Positions 46,556 through 55,327 of a stretch of 64,000 nucleotides of DNA are shown here, in pieces. The translations under genes were made by a program, and so were the position numbers. The notes below the pieces were generated by a model. The model saw only the letters and a list, made by a program, of their open reading frames with translations, did no database searches and had not been told where the DNA came from. Numbering within the stretch: the first letter of the stretch is position 1; every line of letters begins with the position of its first letter. The stretch comes from Loktanella salsilacus (GTDB taxonomy: Bacteria > Pseudomonadota > Alphaproteobacteria > Rhodobacterales > Rhodobacteraceae), in NCBI RefSeq assembly GCF_900114485.1, contig NZ_FOTF01000008.1:62001-126000 (forward strand). The letters run 5' to 3'.

Positions 46556-47357
46556 CCAAATCAACGCGAGAATAATCGCTGTGGCCAACCAAAAGGGCGG
46601 CGTCGGTAAAACTACGACGACCATCAATCTTGGAGCTGCCTTAGCCGAGCAAGGACAAAACGTACTTTTGATCGACCTCGATCCCCAAGGGAATGCGTCC
46701 ACGGGGCTGGGGATCACCGCAGATCGGCGCGGCGTGACCACATATGATTTTCTTGTTGGGGACGCGTCTCCGTCAGAGGCCATTCAGTCCACGACCTTTA
46801 CAAATTTGTCCATCATCCCTGCGACGACCGATCTTAGTTCTGCCGACATCGAATTGATTTCAAACGAAAAACGGTCATTCCTACTTTTTGACGCATTGCG
46901 CCAACTTCCGATGGACGCATTCGCCTTTGATTACATTTTGATTGATTGCCCACCCTCTCTCAACATCCTAACCGTGAACGCAATGGTCGCAGCGCACGCG
47001 GTCATCGTCCCCCTGCAAAGTGAATTCTTTGCGCTTGAGGGGCTGTCGCAACTTATGCTGACTATTCGGGAAGTGCGGCAAACAGCAAACAAATCGTTGC
47101 GAATAGCGGGCGTCGTTCTGACAATGTACGACCGCCGAAACAACCTCTCCCAACAGGTCGAAGCCGACGCACGGGAAAACCTCGGTGGGCTTGTCTATAC
47201 AACGGTCATCCCGCGCAATGTTCGACTAAGCGAAGCGCCTTCCTATTCTTTGCCCGCCTTAGCGTATGATAGTAACTCGGCTGGGTCCCAAGCCTACCGC
47301 GAACTCGCATTAGAGGTCATGGCAAAGGATAACATTCATTTGAAAAGGGTCAGCTAA
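46542..47357 (+). CDS. parA: Chromosome partitioning ATPase ParA
   Basis: A 271-residue Walker-type ATPase that moves ParB-parS complexes. The deviant Walker A KGGVGKTT is at 18-25; IDLDPQGNASTGLG, DYILIDCPPSLNILTVNA and VVLTMYDRRNNLSQQVE are standard. The GTG at 46542 is taken as start because AAGGAT lies 7 nt upstream and it gives MPLNDQINARIIAVANQ. It overlaps rsmG by 14 bp and parB by one base. Confidence 0.96.
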   Translation: MPLNDQINARIIAVANQKGGVGKTTTTINLGAALAEQGQNVLLIDLDPQGNASTGLGITADRRGVTTYDFLVGDASPSEAIQSTTFTNLSIIPATTDLSSADIELISNEKRSFLLFDALRQLPMDAFAFDYILIDCPPSLNILTVNAMVAAHAVIVPLQSEFFALEGLSQLMLTIREVRQTANKSLRIAGVVLTMYDRRNNLSQQVEADARENLGGLVYTTVIPRNVRLSEAPSYSLPALAYDSNSAGSQAYRELALEVMAKDNIHLKRVS

Positions 47358-48247
47358 TGGCGACGCCTCCCAAATCACGCGGTTTAGGCCGTGGACTCTC
47401 GGCATTGATGGCAGATGTAGCGGTTGATCAGCCATCTGACACCACATCGGCACCACGCCGTGCCGATATGATGGTGCCCGTAGAGCGGATTCGCCCAAAC
47501 CCGGATCAGCCGCGCCGCACTTTCGAACCCAATGCACTGTCTGATCTGGCTGATTCTATACGCGAAAAGGGTGTGATTCAGCCACTTATCGTTCGTGTTG
47601 CGCCGGAAGACCCAAATCTGTTCGAGATTGTCGCGGGTGAACGACGCTGGCGCGCATCGCAGATGGCGCAGCTCCATGAACTGCCGGTCCTGATCAGAGA
47701 CTTCAATGATACCGAAGTCCTCGAAATTGCTATCATCGAGAACATTCAGCGCGCCGATCTGAACCCCGTGGACGAGGCTGCAGGATATCGCCAGCTCATG
47801 GATCGTTTTGGCCATACGCAGGAACAGCTCGCAACTGCGCTTGGCAAAAGTCGCAGCCATATCGCCAATCAGATGCGGCTTTTGCAGCTTCCGACCGAAG
47901 TGTTAGATTGGCTGTCCGACGGCAAGCTGACCGCAGGCCACGCAAGGACTCTTGTGGGGCATCCGGACGCGAAAACGCTGGCGCAGCAGATCATCGGGAA
48001 ACAGATGTCCGTTCGCGAAGCGGAGCGGCTGACGAAAAAAGGTCCGGCCGCAGGGCGCAGTAGTTCCCAGCCGCGGAACAAGGAAAAAGATCCTGACACC
48101 GTTATGCTCGAACGTGAACTGTCTGCTGCGCTCGGCATGGGCGTGACGATTGATCATGCCGCCGGGCAAGAGGGCGGTAAGCTGACGATTTCCTACAAGA
48201 CGTTGGCGCAACTAGATGACCTGATGCGCCAACTGACTGGCGATTAA
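47357..48247 (+). CDS. parB: Chromosome partitioning protein ParB
   Basis: A 296-residue parS-binding CTPase. The N-terminal RGLGRGLSALMAD is the ParA-contacting start. The ParB/sulfiredoxin-like CTP domain (about 38-130) has IRPNPDQPRRTF, GERRWRA (94-100) and ENIQR (128-132). The helix-turn-helix (about 155-175, TQEQLATALGKSRSHIANQ) reads parS. The C-terminal dimer domain ends DDLMRQLTGD. It overlaps parA by one base (TAATG) and the convergent hemW by 4 bp. Confidence 0.97.
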   Translation: MATPPKSRGLGRGLSALMADVAVDQPSDTTSAPRRADMMVPVERIRPNPDQPRRTFEPNALSDLADSIREKGVIQPLIVRVAPEDPNLFEIVAGERRWRASQMAQLHELPVLIRDFNDTEVLEIAIIENIQRADLNPVDEAAGYRQLMDRFGHTQEQLATALGKSRSHIANQMRLLQLPTEVLDWLSDGKLTAGHARTLVGHPDAKTLAQQIIGKQMSVREAERLTKKGPAAGRSSSQPRNKEKDPDTVMLERELSAALGMGVTIDHAAGQEGGKLTISYKTLAQLDDLMRQLTGD

Positions 48248-49416
48248 TCCGCTAAGATTTCGCGCAGGACTCCGTTCAGCACCGGGCGTCCTGCATCCGT
48301 CACGCGCAGTCGTTCGGCGTCGTCCGCGACAAATCCCAAATGGATAAGGTCCCGAATGCGTTTGGCATCTGTGTCGATGCCGTTGGCCGCAAGCCGCGCT
48401 TTGTCCAGACCTTCGCGCAATCGCAGCCCCATCAGCAGCAACTCAGTACGGTGGTCACCCGCTGATACGATATCGCGGGGGTCTTCACCCATTCCAGTCC
48501 GTTCTACCTGAGAAAGCCACGTTGTTGGGGCCAACGGCGTCGATGTAGACCAACGGGTGTCGTCAAGCGTCAGTCGGCCCTGCGCACCTGGGCCGATCCC
48601 GACATAGTCACCAGACTGCCAGTAAATCCGATTGTGAATGCTGGACGCACCCGGCCGCGCATGGTTCGACACTTCGTATCCATCAAAACCAGCCGCGCCA
48701 CACATGTCCTGTGTCATCAGGTACAGGTCCGCCCCAAGGTCGTCACTGGGTAGGCCGGACAGATGTCCAGCGGCGGCACGGGCACCAAATACTGTCCCGT
48801 CCTCAATGGTAAGCTGGTAAAGCGACAAGTGATCCACAGCCATCGAAAGGGCCTGCGATAACTCGGATTTCCAGTCCGCTAAAGATTGGTCCTGCCGCGC
48901 ATAGATCAAATCAAAACTGACGCGATCGAACACGCTGCGCGCAATATCAAAAGCGGTATAGGCTTCTTGCGCCGAATGCATCCGCCCCAGCCGCCGCAAG
49001 TCGCCGTCGTTCAACGCCTGAACGCCAAGGGAAACGCGGTTGACGCCCGCATCACGGTACCCCGCAAAACGACCTGCCTCAACAGAGGTCGGATTAGCCT
49101 CTAGTGTAATCTCGATGTCATTGGCTGCGGGCCAGCTGGCCCGGATCTGGCGCAGGATCGAATCCACCAGATCGGGGGACATCATGCTAGGTGTGCCGCC
49201 GCCAAAAAACACAGACTGCAAAACCCGGCCTTCGGTTTGCGCTGCAAGACGCTTAATCTCGCTCAGGTATGCAGCTTCCCAACGTGCCTCGTCGATGTTT
49301 GCTACTACGTGAGAGTTGAAGTCGCAGTAGGGGCACTTTGCCTTGCAAAAAGGCCAATGCAGATACAGCCCAAAGCCACCTGAACGCCAATCGTCTGCTG
49401 GGATAAAATCAGGCAA
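48244..49416 (-). CDS. hemW: Radical SAM heme chaperone HemW
   Basis: A protein of about 390 residues, related to oxygen-independent coproporphyrinogen oxidase but with the HemW-type HNRIYW motif near residue 265. The Fe-S cluster cysteines C24, C28 and C31 lie in HWPFCKAKCPYCDF; GGTPSMM follows. HemW binds heme and inserts it into respiratory proteins. It seems to start from a TTG at 49416, with GGCGGG upstream, inside the end of rdgB; another in-frame TTG is at 49440. Convergent with parB. Confidence 0.9.
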   Translation of the reverse strand: MPDFIPADDWRSGGFGLYLHWPFCKAKCPYCDFNSHVVANIDEARWEAAYLSEIKRLAAQTEGRVLQSVFFGGGTPSMMSPDLVDSILRQIRASWPAANDIEITLEANPTSVEAGRFAGYRDAGVNRVSLGVQALNDGDLRRLGRMHSAQEAYTAFDIARSVFDRVSFDLIYARQDQSLADWKSELSQALSMAVDHLSLYQLTIEDGTVFGARAAAGHLSGLPSDDLGADLYLMTQDMCGAAGFDGYEVSNHARPGASSIHNRIYWQSGDYVGIGPGAQGRLTLDDTRWSTSTPLAPTTWLSQVERTGMGEDPRDIVSAGDHRTELLLMGLRLREGLDKARLAANGIDTDAKRIRDLIHLGFVADDAERLRVTDAGRPVLNGVLREILAD

Positions 49417-50017
49417 AACAACCCGCCAGCAGCTTGGCAAAGGCGTCAGCGCGATGGCTGATCTTGTTCTTTTCCCAGCGATCCATCTCGCCGAATGTCA
49501 CAGCATAGCCTCCGGGCTGAAATATAGGGTCATATCCGTGCCCTTGATCACCGCGTGCAGGCCAGACGATTTGCCCGGGCATAAGGCCGGGGAATACCTC
49601 GTCATGACCATCCGGCCAGGCCAGTACAAGCGTACAGCAGAACTGCGCTGTGCGCGGGGCAGGGGCATCTACGGCCTCTAGCTCGTCCCAGGCACGTTGC
49701 ATGGCCATTCCAAAGTCGCGGCCGTTCGGCGTTTCGGCCCAATCGGCGGTGTAAACGCCCGGCGCGCCGCCTAGACCGTCGATCATCAGGCCACTGTCGT
49801 CGGCCAGCGCTGGAAGTCCCGTCGCCTTGGCTGCAGCGTGCGCCTTGATCCGGGCATTGCCGACAAAAGTCGTTTCGGTCTCGTCCGGTTCTGGTAGCCC
49901 ATGATCGGCATTAGAGGTCAGTGTGACACCGTAAGGCGACAGCAGGTCCGCAATTTCTTCTAGCTTGCCATTATTGTGAGTGGCGATGACCAGTTCTTTT
50001 CCTTCAAACTTCCTCAT
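49409..50017 (-). CDS. rdgB: XTP/dITP diphosphatase RdgB
   Basis: A 202-residue HAM1-family pyrophosphatase that removes non-canonical purine nucleotides (dITP, XTP). [13 protein letters not shown] (10-22) binds the triphosphate, [21 protein letters not shown] holds catalytic aspartates, and [10 protein letters not shown] and [10 protein letters not shown] are conserved. It overlaps rph by 4 bp upstream and hemW by about 8 bp downstream, so the three genes are coupled. Confidence 0.95.
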   Translation of the reverse strand: MRKFEGKELVIATHNNGKLEEIADLLSPYGVTLTSNADHGLPEPDETETTFVGNARIKAHAAAKATGLPALADDSGLMIDGLGGAPGVYTADWAETPNGRDFGMAMQRAWDELEAVDAPAPRTAQFCCTLVLAWPDGHDEVFPGLMPGQIVWPARGDQGHGYDPIFQPGGYAVTFGEMDRWEKNKISHRADAFAKLLAGCFA

Positions 50018-50721
50018 TTCACGGCGTCCAATTGAACGCGGTTCAAGGCGGTGATGCCGGCGCCTGCAAGGTCCAACAGATTGTCCATCTGGCCCCGGCT
50101 AAAGGTCGCGCCTTCAGCAGACATCTGCACTTCGACCAACTTGCCAGCGGTCATGATGAAATTGCCGTCAACGCCCGCTTCGGAATCCTCGGGATAGTCT
50201 AAGTCCAAGATCTCTTGCCCGGCATAGATGCCGCAGGAAATGGCTGCGACCGGATCGACCAGCGGATCACTGATCACGATACCAGCCTTCATCAACTGGT
50301 TCACAGCCAGCTTCAATGCGACCCAGCCCCCCGTGATCGCGGCACAGCGCGTGCCGCCGTCCGCCTGGATGACATCGCAGTCCACGGTGATCTGACGCTC
50401 GCCAAGGGCGACACGGTCCACACCAGCCCGCAGAGAGCGCCCAATCAGGCGCTGGATCTCTTGTGTGCGGCCACTTTGGCCATTCTTCGCCTCGCGCCGC
50501 ATCCGAGTATGCGTGGCACGTGGTAACATGCCGTATTCAGCCGTGACCCAACCAAGGCCAGAGTTCTTCAGAAACTGCGGAACGCGTTCGTCAATCGTTG
50601 CTGTGCACAGGACATGCGTATCACCCATGCGGATCAGACAGGACCCTTCCGCGTGACGCGTAACGCCAGTTTCGATGCTGACTTCACGCATTTGATCGAT
50701 CTTACGGCCGGATGGGCGCAT
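50014..50721 (-). CDS. rph: Ribonuclease PH
   Basis: A 235-residue phosphorolytic 3'-5' exoribonuclease that trims tRNA 3' ends. It begins [19 protein letters not shown], with [43 protein letters not shown]-type blocks (the family signature) and [12 protein letters not shown]. The start is the ATG preceded by AAAGGACCC. It is divergent from hrcA across about 115 bp. Confidence 0.96.
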   Translation of the reverse strand: MRPSGRKIDQMREVSIETGVTRHAEGSCLIRMGDTHVLCTATIDERVPQFLKNSGLGWVTAEYGMLPRATHTRMRREAKNGQSGRTQEIQRLIGRSLRAGVDRVALGERQITVDCDVIQADGGTRCAAITGGWVALKLAVNQLMKAGIVISDPLVDPVAAISCGIYAGQEILDLDYPEDSEAGVDGNFIMTAGKLVEVQMSAEGATFSRGQMDNLLDLAGAGITALNRVQLDAVK

Positions 50722-50785
50722 GGGATGGGTCCTTTCTAGGTTGCGTTCGTCGGATACGCCGCCCATCTATGAAATCCAAGCCCGA

Positions 50786-50813
50786 TTGACGCCGCGTGCC
50801 GACACGCTTTAAT
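50786..50813 (+). promoter_or_regulatory. Predicted promoter of hrcA-grpE
   Basis: TTGACG, 16-bp spacer, TTTAAT, close to the sigma-70 consensus. It implies a transcript start near 50820, which excludes the upstream GTG at 50796 as the hrcA start. No CIRCE inverted repeat was seen here. Confidence 0.5.
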
Positions 50814-50837
50814 GACATCGCCTTGAATTGGATGCCC

Positions 50838-51902
50838 ATGACGCACCGAACGCCCCTTATCGACGACATGAACGCCCGTTCGCGCGAGGTGTTTCGACGC
50901 ATTGTCGAAGGCTATCTGGAAACGGGTGCCCCAGTCGGGAGCCGTACGTTGACGCGCACCTTATCCGAACAGGTCAGCGCAGCGACGATCCGCAACGTGA
51001 TGAATGATCTGGAATACTTGGGACTGCTCGGCAGTCCGCATGTTTCTGCTGGGCGGGTACCGACGCAATTGGGGTTGCGGATGTTCGTCGATGGCCTGCT
51101 CGAGGTTGGCGATTTGTCTGGCGAAGATCGCTCACGGATCGACCAGACCCTAGGCAGCGGCGATGATGACGTCGGCGCGATGCTGGACCGCGTGGGTTCT
51201 GCCCTATCAGGCGTGACGCAGGTTGCGAGTCTGGTCCTAACGCCAAAGCATGAAGCCCCAATCCGCCATATCGAATTTGTTTCGCTGTCCGCAACAAGGG
51301 CGCTTGTCGTTTTGGTCTTTGCCGATGGTCACGTGGAAAACCGCCTTTTCACGCCGCCAACCGGTCAAACCCCAAGCTCTATGCGCGAGGCCGCGAATTT
51401 TCTAAATGCCATCGCAGAGGGGCAAACCCTGTCCACCCTAGGGGGTGTCATCACCCGAGAGATCAAAGCCCGCCGACGCGAAATTGACGTGCTGGCAGCA
51501 GAGCTGGTCCAGTCGGGGGCCGTGCTGTGGGAAAATGAGGGCGAGCAGAATGAGCGTTTGATCGTCCGCGGCCGCAGTAACCTGCTGGGTGATGGCGATC
51601 AGGCGGGGGATATTGACCGTATCCGCAGCCTCTTTGACGATCTTGAACGCAAACGTGATATTGCGCAGTTCCTTGAATTGGCAGAGGACGGCGACGGCGT
51701 TCGCATTTTTATCGGGTCCGAAAACAAACTTTTCTCACTTTCGGGTTCCTCTTTGGTCGTTTCTCCTTATATGAACGCCGACCGTAAGATCATCGGCGCC
51801 GTGGGCGTCATTGGTCCGACAAGGCTGAATTACGGGCGCATCGTGCCCATCGTGAATTATACCGCACAGCGGGTCGGCCAGATGATCGCCGACCGCACCT
51901 GA
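50838..51902 (+). CDS. hrcA: Heat-inducible transcription repressor HrcA
   Basis: A protein of about 354 residues that represses chaperone genes by binding CIRCE elements. The winged helix is at the N-terminus (REVFRRIVEGYLETGAPVGS; SAATIRNVMNDLEYLGLL), and the C-terminal dimer and GAF-like part ends with GVIGPTRLNYGRIVPIVNYT. ATG at 50832 or 50838 is possible; the upstream GTG lies within the predicted promoter. It precedes grpE by 12 bp. dnaK and dnaJ are not in the window. Confidence 0.93.
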   Translation: MTHRTPLIDDMNARSREVFRRIVEGYLETGAPVGSRTLTRTLSEQVSAATIRNVMNDLEYLGLLGSPHVSAGRVPTQLGLRMFVDGLLEVGDLSGEDRSRIDQTLGSGDDDVGAMLDRVGSALSGVTQVASLVLTPKHEAPIRHIEFVSLSATRALVVLVFADGHVENRLFTPPTGQTPSSMREAANFLNAIAEGQTLSTLGGVITREIKARRREIDVLAAELVQSGAVLWENEGEQNERLIVRGRSNLLGDGDQAGDIDRIRSLFDDLERKRDIAQFLELAEDGDGVRIFIGSENKLFSLSGSSLVVSPYMNADRKIIGAVGVIGPTRLNYGRIVPIVNYTAQRVGQMIADRT

Positions 51903-51914
51903 CAGGAAGTGACA

Positions 51915-52469
51915 ATGTCCGACGAAAACACTGAACCGATGTCCCTTGATGATCTGGCCGCCGAAGGCGACGCCATGGACGCCGCAGGCGACGACGTTCT
52001 GGCTCGTATCGCTACGATCGAGGCCGAGCGTGACGACATGCGTGACAAATTCATGCGTGCGCTCGCCGATGCGGAAAATACCCGCAAGCGCGCCGACCGG
52101 GACCGCAAAGAGGCCGAGAACTACGGCTCCTCCCGCATGTCGCGCGATCTGCTGCCGGTCTATGACAACCTGCGCCGCGCCCTTCAGTCGGCTGAAGAGG
52201 CAGAGAAAGCCGTGAACGCTGCCCTGCTGGAAGGCGTGGAGCTGACGATGCGCGAGCTGATTTCCGTCTTTAAGAAGCATGGCATCGACCCAATCGTGCC
52301 CGAGGTTGGCGATAAGTTTGATCCGAACGTGCACCAAGCAATGTTCGAGGCACCTGTCCCTGGCACCAAAGCTGGCCACATCATTCAGGTCTCGACCGAA
52401 GGTTTCATGCTGCACGATCGCCTGCTGCGCCCTGCACAGGTCGGCGTATCGTCGATGCCAGCAAGCTAA
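51915..52469 (+). CDS. grpE: Nucleotide exchange factor GrpE
   Basis: A 184-residue cochaperone that releases ADP from DnaK. An acidic N-terminus (1-40) leads into a long coiled coil (about 35-90, RDKFMRALADAENTRKRADR) and a beta-rich C-terminal head with GVELTMRELISVFKKHGI and PAQVGVSS. The start is the ATG after AGGAAGTGACA. It is in an operon with hrcA and convergent with mutS. Confidence 0.96.
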   Translation: MSDENTEPMSLDDLAAEGDAMDAAGDDVLARIATIEAERDDMRDKFMRALADAENTRKRADRDRKEAENYGSSRMSRDLLPVYDNLRRALQSAEEAEKAVNAALLEGVELTMRELISVFKKHGIDPIVPEVGDKFDPNVHQAMFEAPVPGTKAGHIIQVSTEGFMLHDRLLRPAQVGVSSMPAS

Positions 52470-52474
52470 GGTTT

Positions 52475-52517
52475 CGCCGCGCGTTGCGCGGCGATCGGCC
52501 GGGGGCTTTGCCCCCGG
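52475..52517. terminator. Tandem hairpins between grpE and mutS
   Basis: Two perfect stems: CGCCGCGC / GCGCGGCG (52475-52493) and CCGGGGGC / GCCCCCGG (52499-52517). Both have 3-nt loops. They separate convergent grpE and mutS. The second stem and the ACCCCCAAGGTATTT that follows resemble an intergenic repeat common in Rhodobacteraceae. Confidence 0.7.
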
Positions 52518-52572
52518 ACCCCCAAGGTATTTAGAACCAGAAGAAGTTTAGGACACCAACTGCGCCGTTATC

Positions 52573-55212
52573 CTATTTTCCTGTTCCAGACAGTAATTCC
52601 CGCAACTCGTATACTAATGCCAGCGCGTCTTTTGGTGTCAGATCGTCTGGCATAATATCGCGCAGGCGATCTTCGATCATAGATTGTTTCACGGGCGCGT
52701 GCGCCGGTGCTGGCGGTGTCGCTGCAAACAGCGGCAGGTCGTCGATGACAGCGCGGCGCGCGGTACCGCCTTCGCGTTCGCCTTTTTCAAGCGCCTCAAG
52801 CACAACTTTTGCCCGCGCCACCACGACCGGTGGAAGGCCCGCCAGCCGCGCCACTTGGACGCCATAGCTGCGGTCAGCGGTGCCTTTCTTGACCTCATGC
52901 AAGAATATGACGTCGCCATCCCATTCTTTGACGCTAACCGTGGCATTGTCGACACCGTCAAGTTTAGCGGAAAGGCTGCTCATCTCGTGATAGTGGGTCG
53001 CAAATAGGGCGCGGCAGCGGTTCACGTCGTGTAGGTGTTCAAGCGTCGCCCATGCAATCGATAGACCGTCGTAAGTCGCGGTGCCGCGGCCGATTTCATC
53101 CAAGATGACCAAGGCGCGGTCATCGGCTTGGTTTAAGATCGCTGCGGTTTCGACCATCTCGACCATAAAGGTTGATCGTCCGCGTGCCAGATCGTCCGAC
53201 GCGCCGACGCGGCTGAAGATTTGGCTGACGATGCCGATATGCGCTGACGCGGCAGGAACGAAGGCCCCGATTTGTGCGAGGACGGCAATTAAGGCGTTCT
53301 GGCGCAGGTACGTCGATTTACCCGCCATGTTCGGACCGGTTAGCAGCCAGATTGGCGTTTCAGTCAGTTCGCAGTCGTTGGCAACGAAAGGCGTGCCGGA
53401 CTTGCGAAGCGCCTCTTCGACGACAGGGTGCCTGCCGCCGATAATGTGAAACGCGCGGCTGTCGTCGATCACAGGGCGCACCCAGCCATCTTGCCGCGCC
53501 ATATGCGCGAAGGAGGCAGCAAGGTCGATTTCTGCTATGGCACGGGCGAGTTGACCTAACGCAGCCTGATGCGACAAAATCTGTGCCGAAAGGTTTGAAT
53601 AGAGCCGCTTTTCGATGTCCAGCGCCTCTCCACCTGCGTTGAGGATGCGCGACTCAATTTCGTTAAGCTCAACAGTTGTGAAACGCACTTGGTTGGCAGT
53701 GGTTTGGCGGTGGATAAAGGTGTCGGACAGCGGCGGTGCCAACATCCGGTCTGCGTGGGCTGCCGTGGTTTCAATAAAGTAGCCAAGCACGTTATTATGC
53801 TTGATCTTCAATGCGTTGATGCCGGTATGTTTGATGAATTCCGCCTGCATTTGCGCAATCACGCTGCGGCCTTCGTCGCGCAACTGCCGCGCAGCATCTA
53901 GCGCTTCATCATAGCCTGGCGCGATGAACCCACCATCGCGGGCCAGCAATGGCGGCTCTGCGACAAGGGCGGCATCCAGAAGTGCAAGCAGTTCGTCTTG
54001 CCCGATAAGGTCACGCTGGGCAGTCGCGAGCAGGTCGGGCAATTCCGCTTTGCTGAGAGTCTGATGCAGGATCGCAGCTTGACCGATTGTATTGCGAATG
54101 GCGGCCATATCCCGCGGACCGCCGCGTTCTAGTGCTAGTCGCGACAGCGCGCGGTCCAGATCGTGGACGCTGCGCAGTTGTTCGCGCAGATCAGCCGTCA
54201 TAGCTGAATTGTCACACAGCGCAGCAACCGCATCCTGCCGCGCAGTGATTACGCCCATACGGCGCGACGGGGCAGAGAGTCTGCGGTCCAGCAGGCGCGC
54301 CCCGGCGGCGGTGACTGTCCTGTCGATTGCGTCTAACAGCGATCCAGCGCGGCCACCGGCCATAGTTTGCGTCAGCTCTAGCGAGCGCCGTGTCGCGGCA
54401 TCGATCTGCATGATCGCGGCGCGCTGTTCCTGTACCGGGGGGCGCAGCAGGGGCAGGTTGCCCTTTTGCGTGATCTCTAGGTACGCAGCGAGGCCCGCGA
54501 GCGCCGCCACCTCTGCCCGGCTGAAGCTCCCAAAAGCGTCGAGCGATCCGACGGCAAAGATATCGCACAGCCGCTTTTCGCCTTGCGTGCTATCGAATGC
54601 GGATCGCCCAAGCGGCGTCAGGCTGCCGCCAGCATCTTCGACGATGTCGCGAAATTCGGGTTCGGTGCCATCCGCGATCAACACTTCTTTGGGGGACAGG
54701 CGCGCCAGTTCTGGGCCAAGGTTCAGCACAGGGCATTCCATCACCCGCAACGCCCCGGTCGAGATATCGACCCAAGCCAGCGCCGTGATGTCGCGCACCT
54801 GCGCAATCGCCGCCAAAAAGTTATGGCGGCGCGCATCTAGCAGCGTGTCTTCGGTCAATGTGCCGGGCGTGACTAGCCGCACGACGTCGCGGTGCACAAC
54901 GGATTTCGATCCGCGCTTTTTGGCCTCTGCGGGGTCTTCCATCTGCTCGCAGACAGCCACGCGAAATCCTTTGCGGATCAGCGTCAGCAAGTAGCCTTCA
55001 GCGCTGTGAACCGGCACGCCGCACATCGCAATATCATTGCCTAGATGCTTGCCGCGCTTTGTCAGTGCGATGTCCAGCGCGGCGGCGGCGGCGACGGCAT
55101 CATCAAAGAACATCTCGTAGAAATCACCCATCCGGTAGAACAGGATGGCATCAGGATAGCCCTGTTTCAGGTCCAGATATTGCGCCATCATCGGCGTCAC
55201 AGTCTCGGTCAT
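52573..55212 (-). CDS. mutS: DNA mismatch repair protein MutS
   Basis: An 879-residue mismatch sensor ATPase. The N-terminal mismatch-binding domain has MMAQYLDLKQGYPDAILFYR and the GDFYEMFFDDA F-x-E motif. The core clamp and lever domains follow, then Walker A GPNMAGKST, LVILDEIGRGTATYDG (Walker B and D-loop) and FATHYHEM. The C-terminus is about average length. A longer in-frame start is rejected because homology begins at MTETVTPMMAQ. It is divergent from maeB. Confidence 0.97.
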   Translation of the reverse strand: MTETVTPMMAQYLDLKQGYPDAILFYRMGDFYEMFFDDAVAAAAALDIALTKRGKHLGNDIAMCGVPVHSAEGYLLTLIRKGFRVAVCEQMEDPAEAKKRGSKSVVHRDVVRLVTPGTLTEDTLLDARRHNFLAAIAQVRDITALAWVDISTGALRVMECPVLNLGPELARLSPKEVLIADGTEPEFRDIVEDAGGSLTPLGRSAFDSTQGEKRLCDIFAVGSLDAFGSFSRAEVAALAGLAAYLEITQKGNLPLLRPPVQEQRAAIMQIDAATRRSLELTQTMAGGRAGSLLDAIDRTVTAAGARLLDRRLSAPSRRMGVITARQDAVAALCDNSAMTADLREQLRSVHDLDRALSRLALERGGPRDMAAIRNTIGQAAILHQTLSKAELPDLLATAQRDLIGQDELLALLDAALVAEPPLLARDGGFIAPGYDEALDAARQLRDEGRSVIAQMQAEFIKHTGINALKIKHNNVLGYFIETTAAHADRMLAPPLSDTFIHRQTTANQVRFTTVELNEIESRILNAGGEALDIEKRLYSNLSAQILSHQAALGQLARAIAEIDLAASFAHMARQDGWVRPVIDDSRAFHIIGGRHPVVEEALRKSGTPFVANDCELTETPIWLLTGPNMAGKSTYLRQNALIAVLAQIGAFVPAASAHIGIVSQIFSRVGASDDLARGRSTFMVEMVETAAILNQADDRALVILDEIGRGTATYDGLSIAWATLEHLHDVNRCRALFATHYHEMSSLSAKLDGVDNATVSVKEWDGDVIFLHEVKKGTADRSYGVQVARLAGLPPVVVARAKVVLEALEKGEREGGTARRAVIDDLPLFAATPPAPAHAPVKQSMIEDRLRDIMPDDLTPKDALALVYELRELLSGTGK

Positions 55213-55327
55213 AGCATCCCCCGGTATTGCGGTTTTGCTATCATCCGCGCGCCCGCGATGAAAGCCGTGCTTGAGCGGTGAAGGCACCCGCGCTACACCT
55301 GATCGTTCATGACCGGGAGGGGATCAT

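Noticed and set aside
50822-50862. Heat-shock sigma factor promoter before hrcA
   Set aside because: A CTTGAA-like box is present but the only C-rich partner is too far away; the sigma-70-like pair at 50786-50813 fits better.
50722-51914. CIRCE element controlling hrcA-grpE
   Set aside because: No TTAGCACTC/GAGTGCTAA-type inverted repeat is visible before hrcA or grpE.
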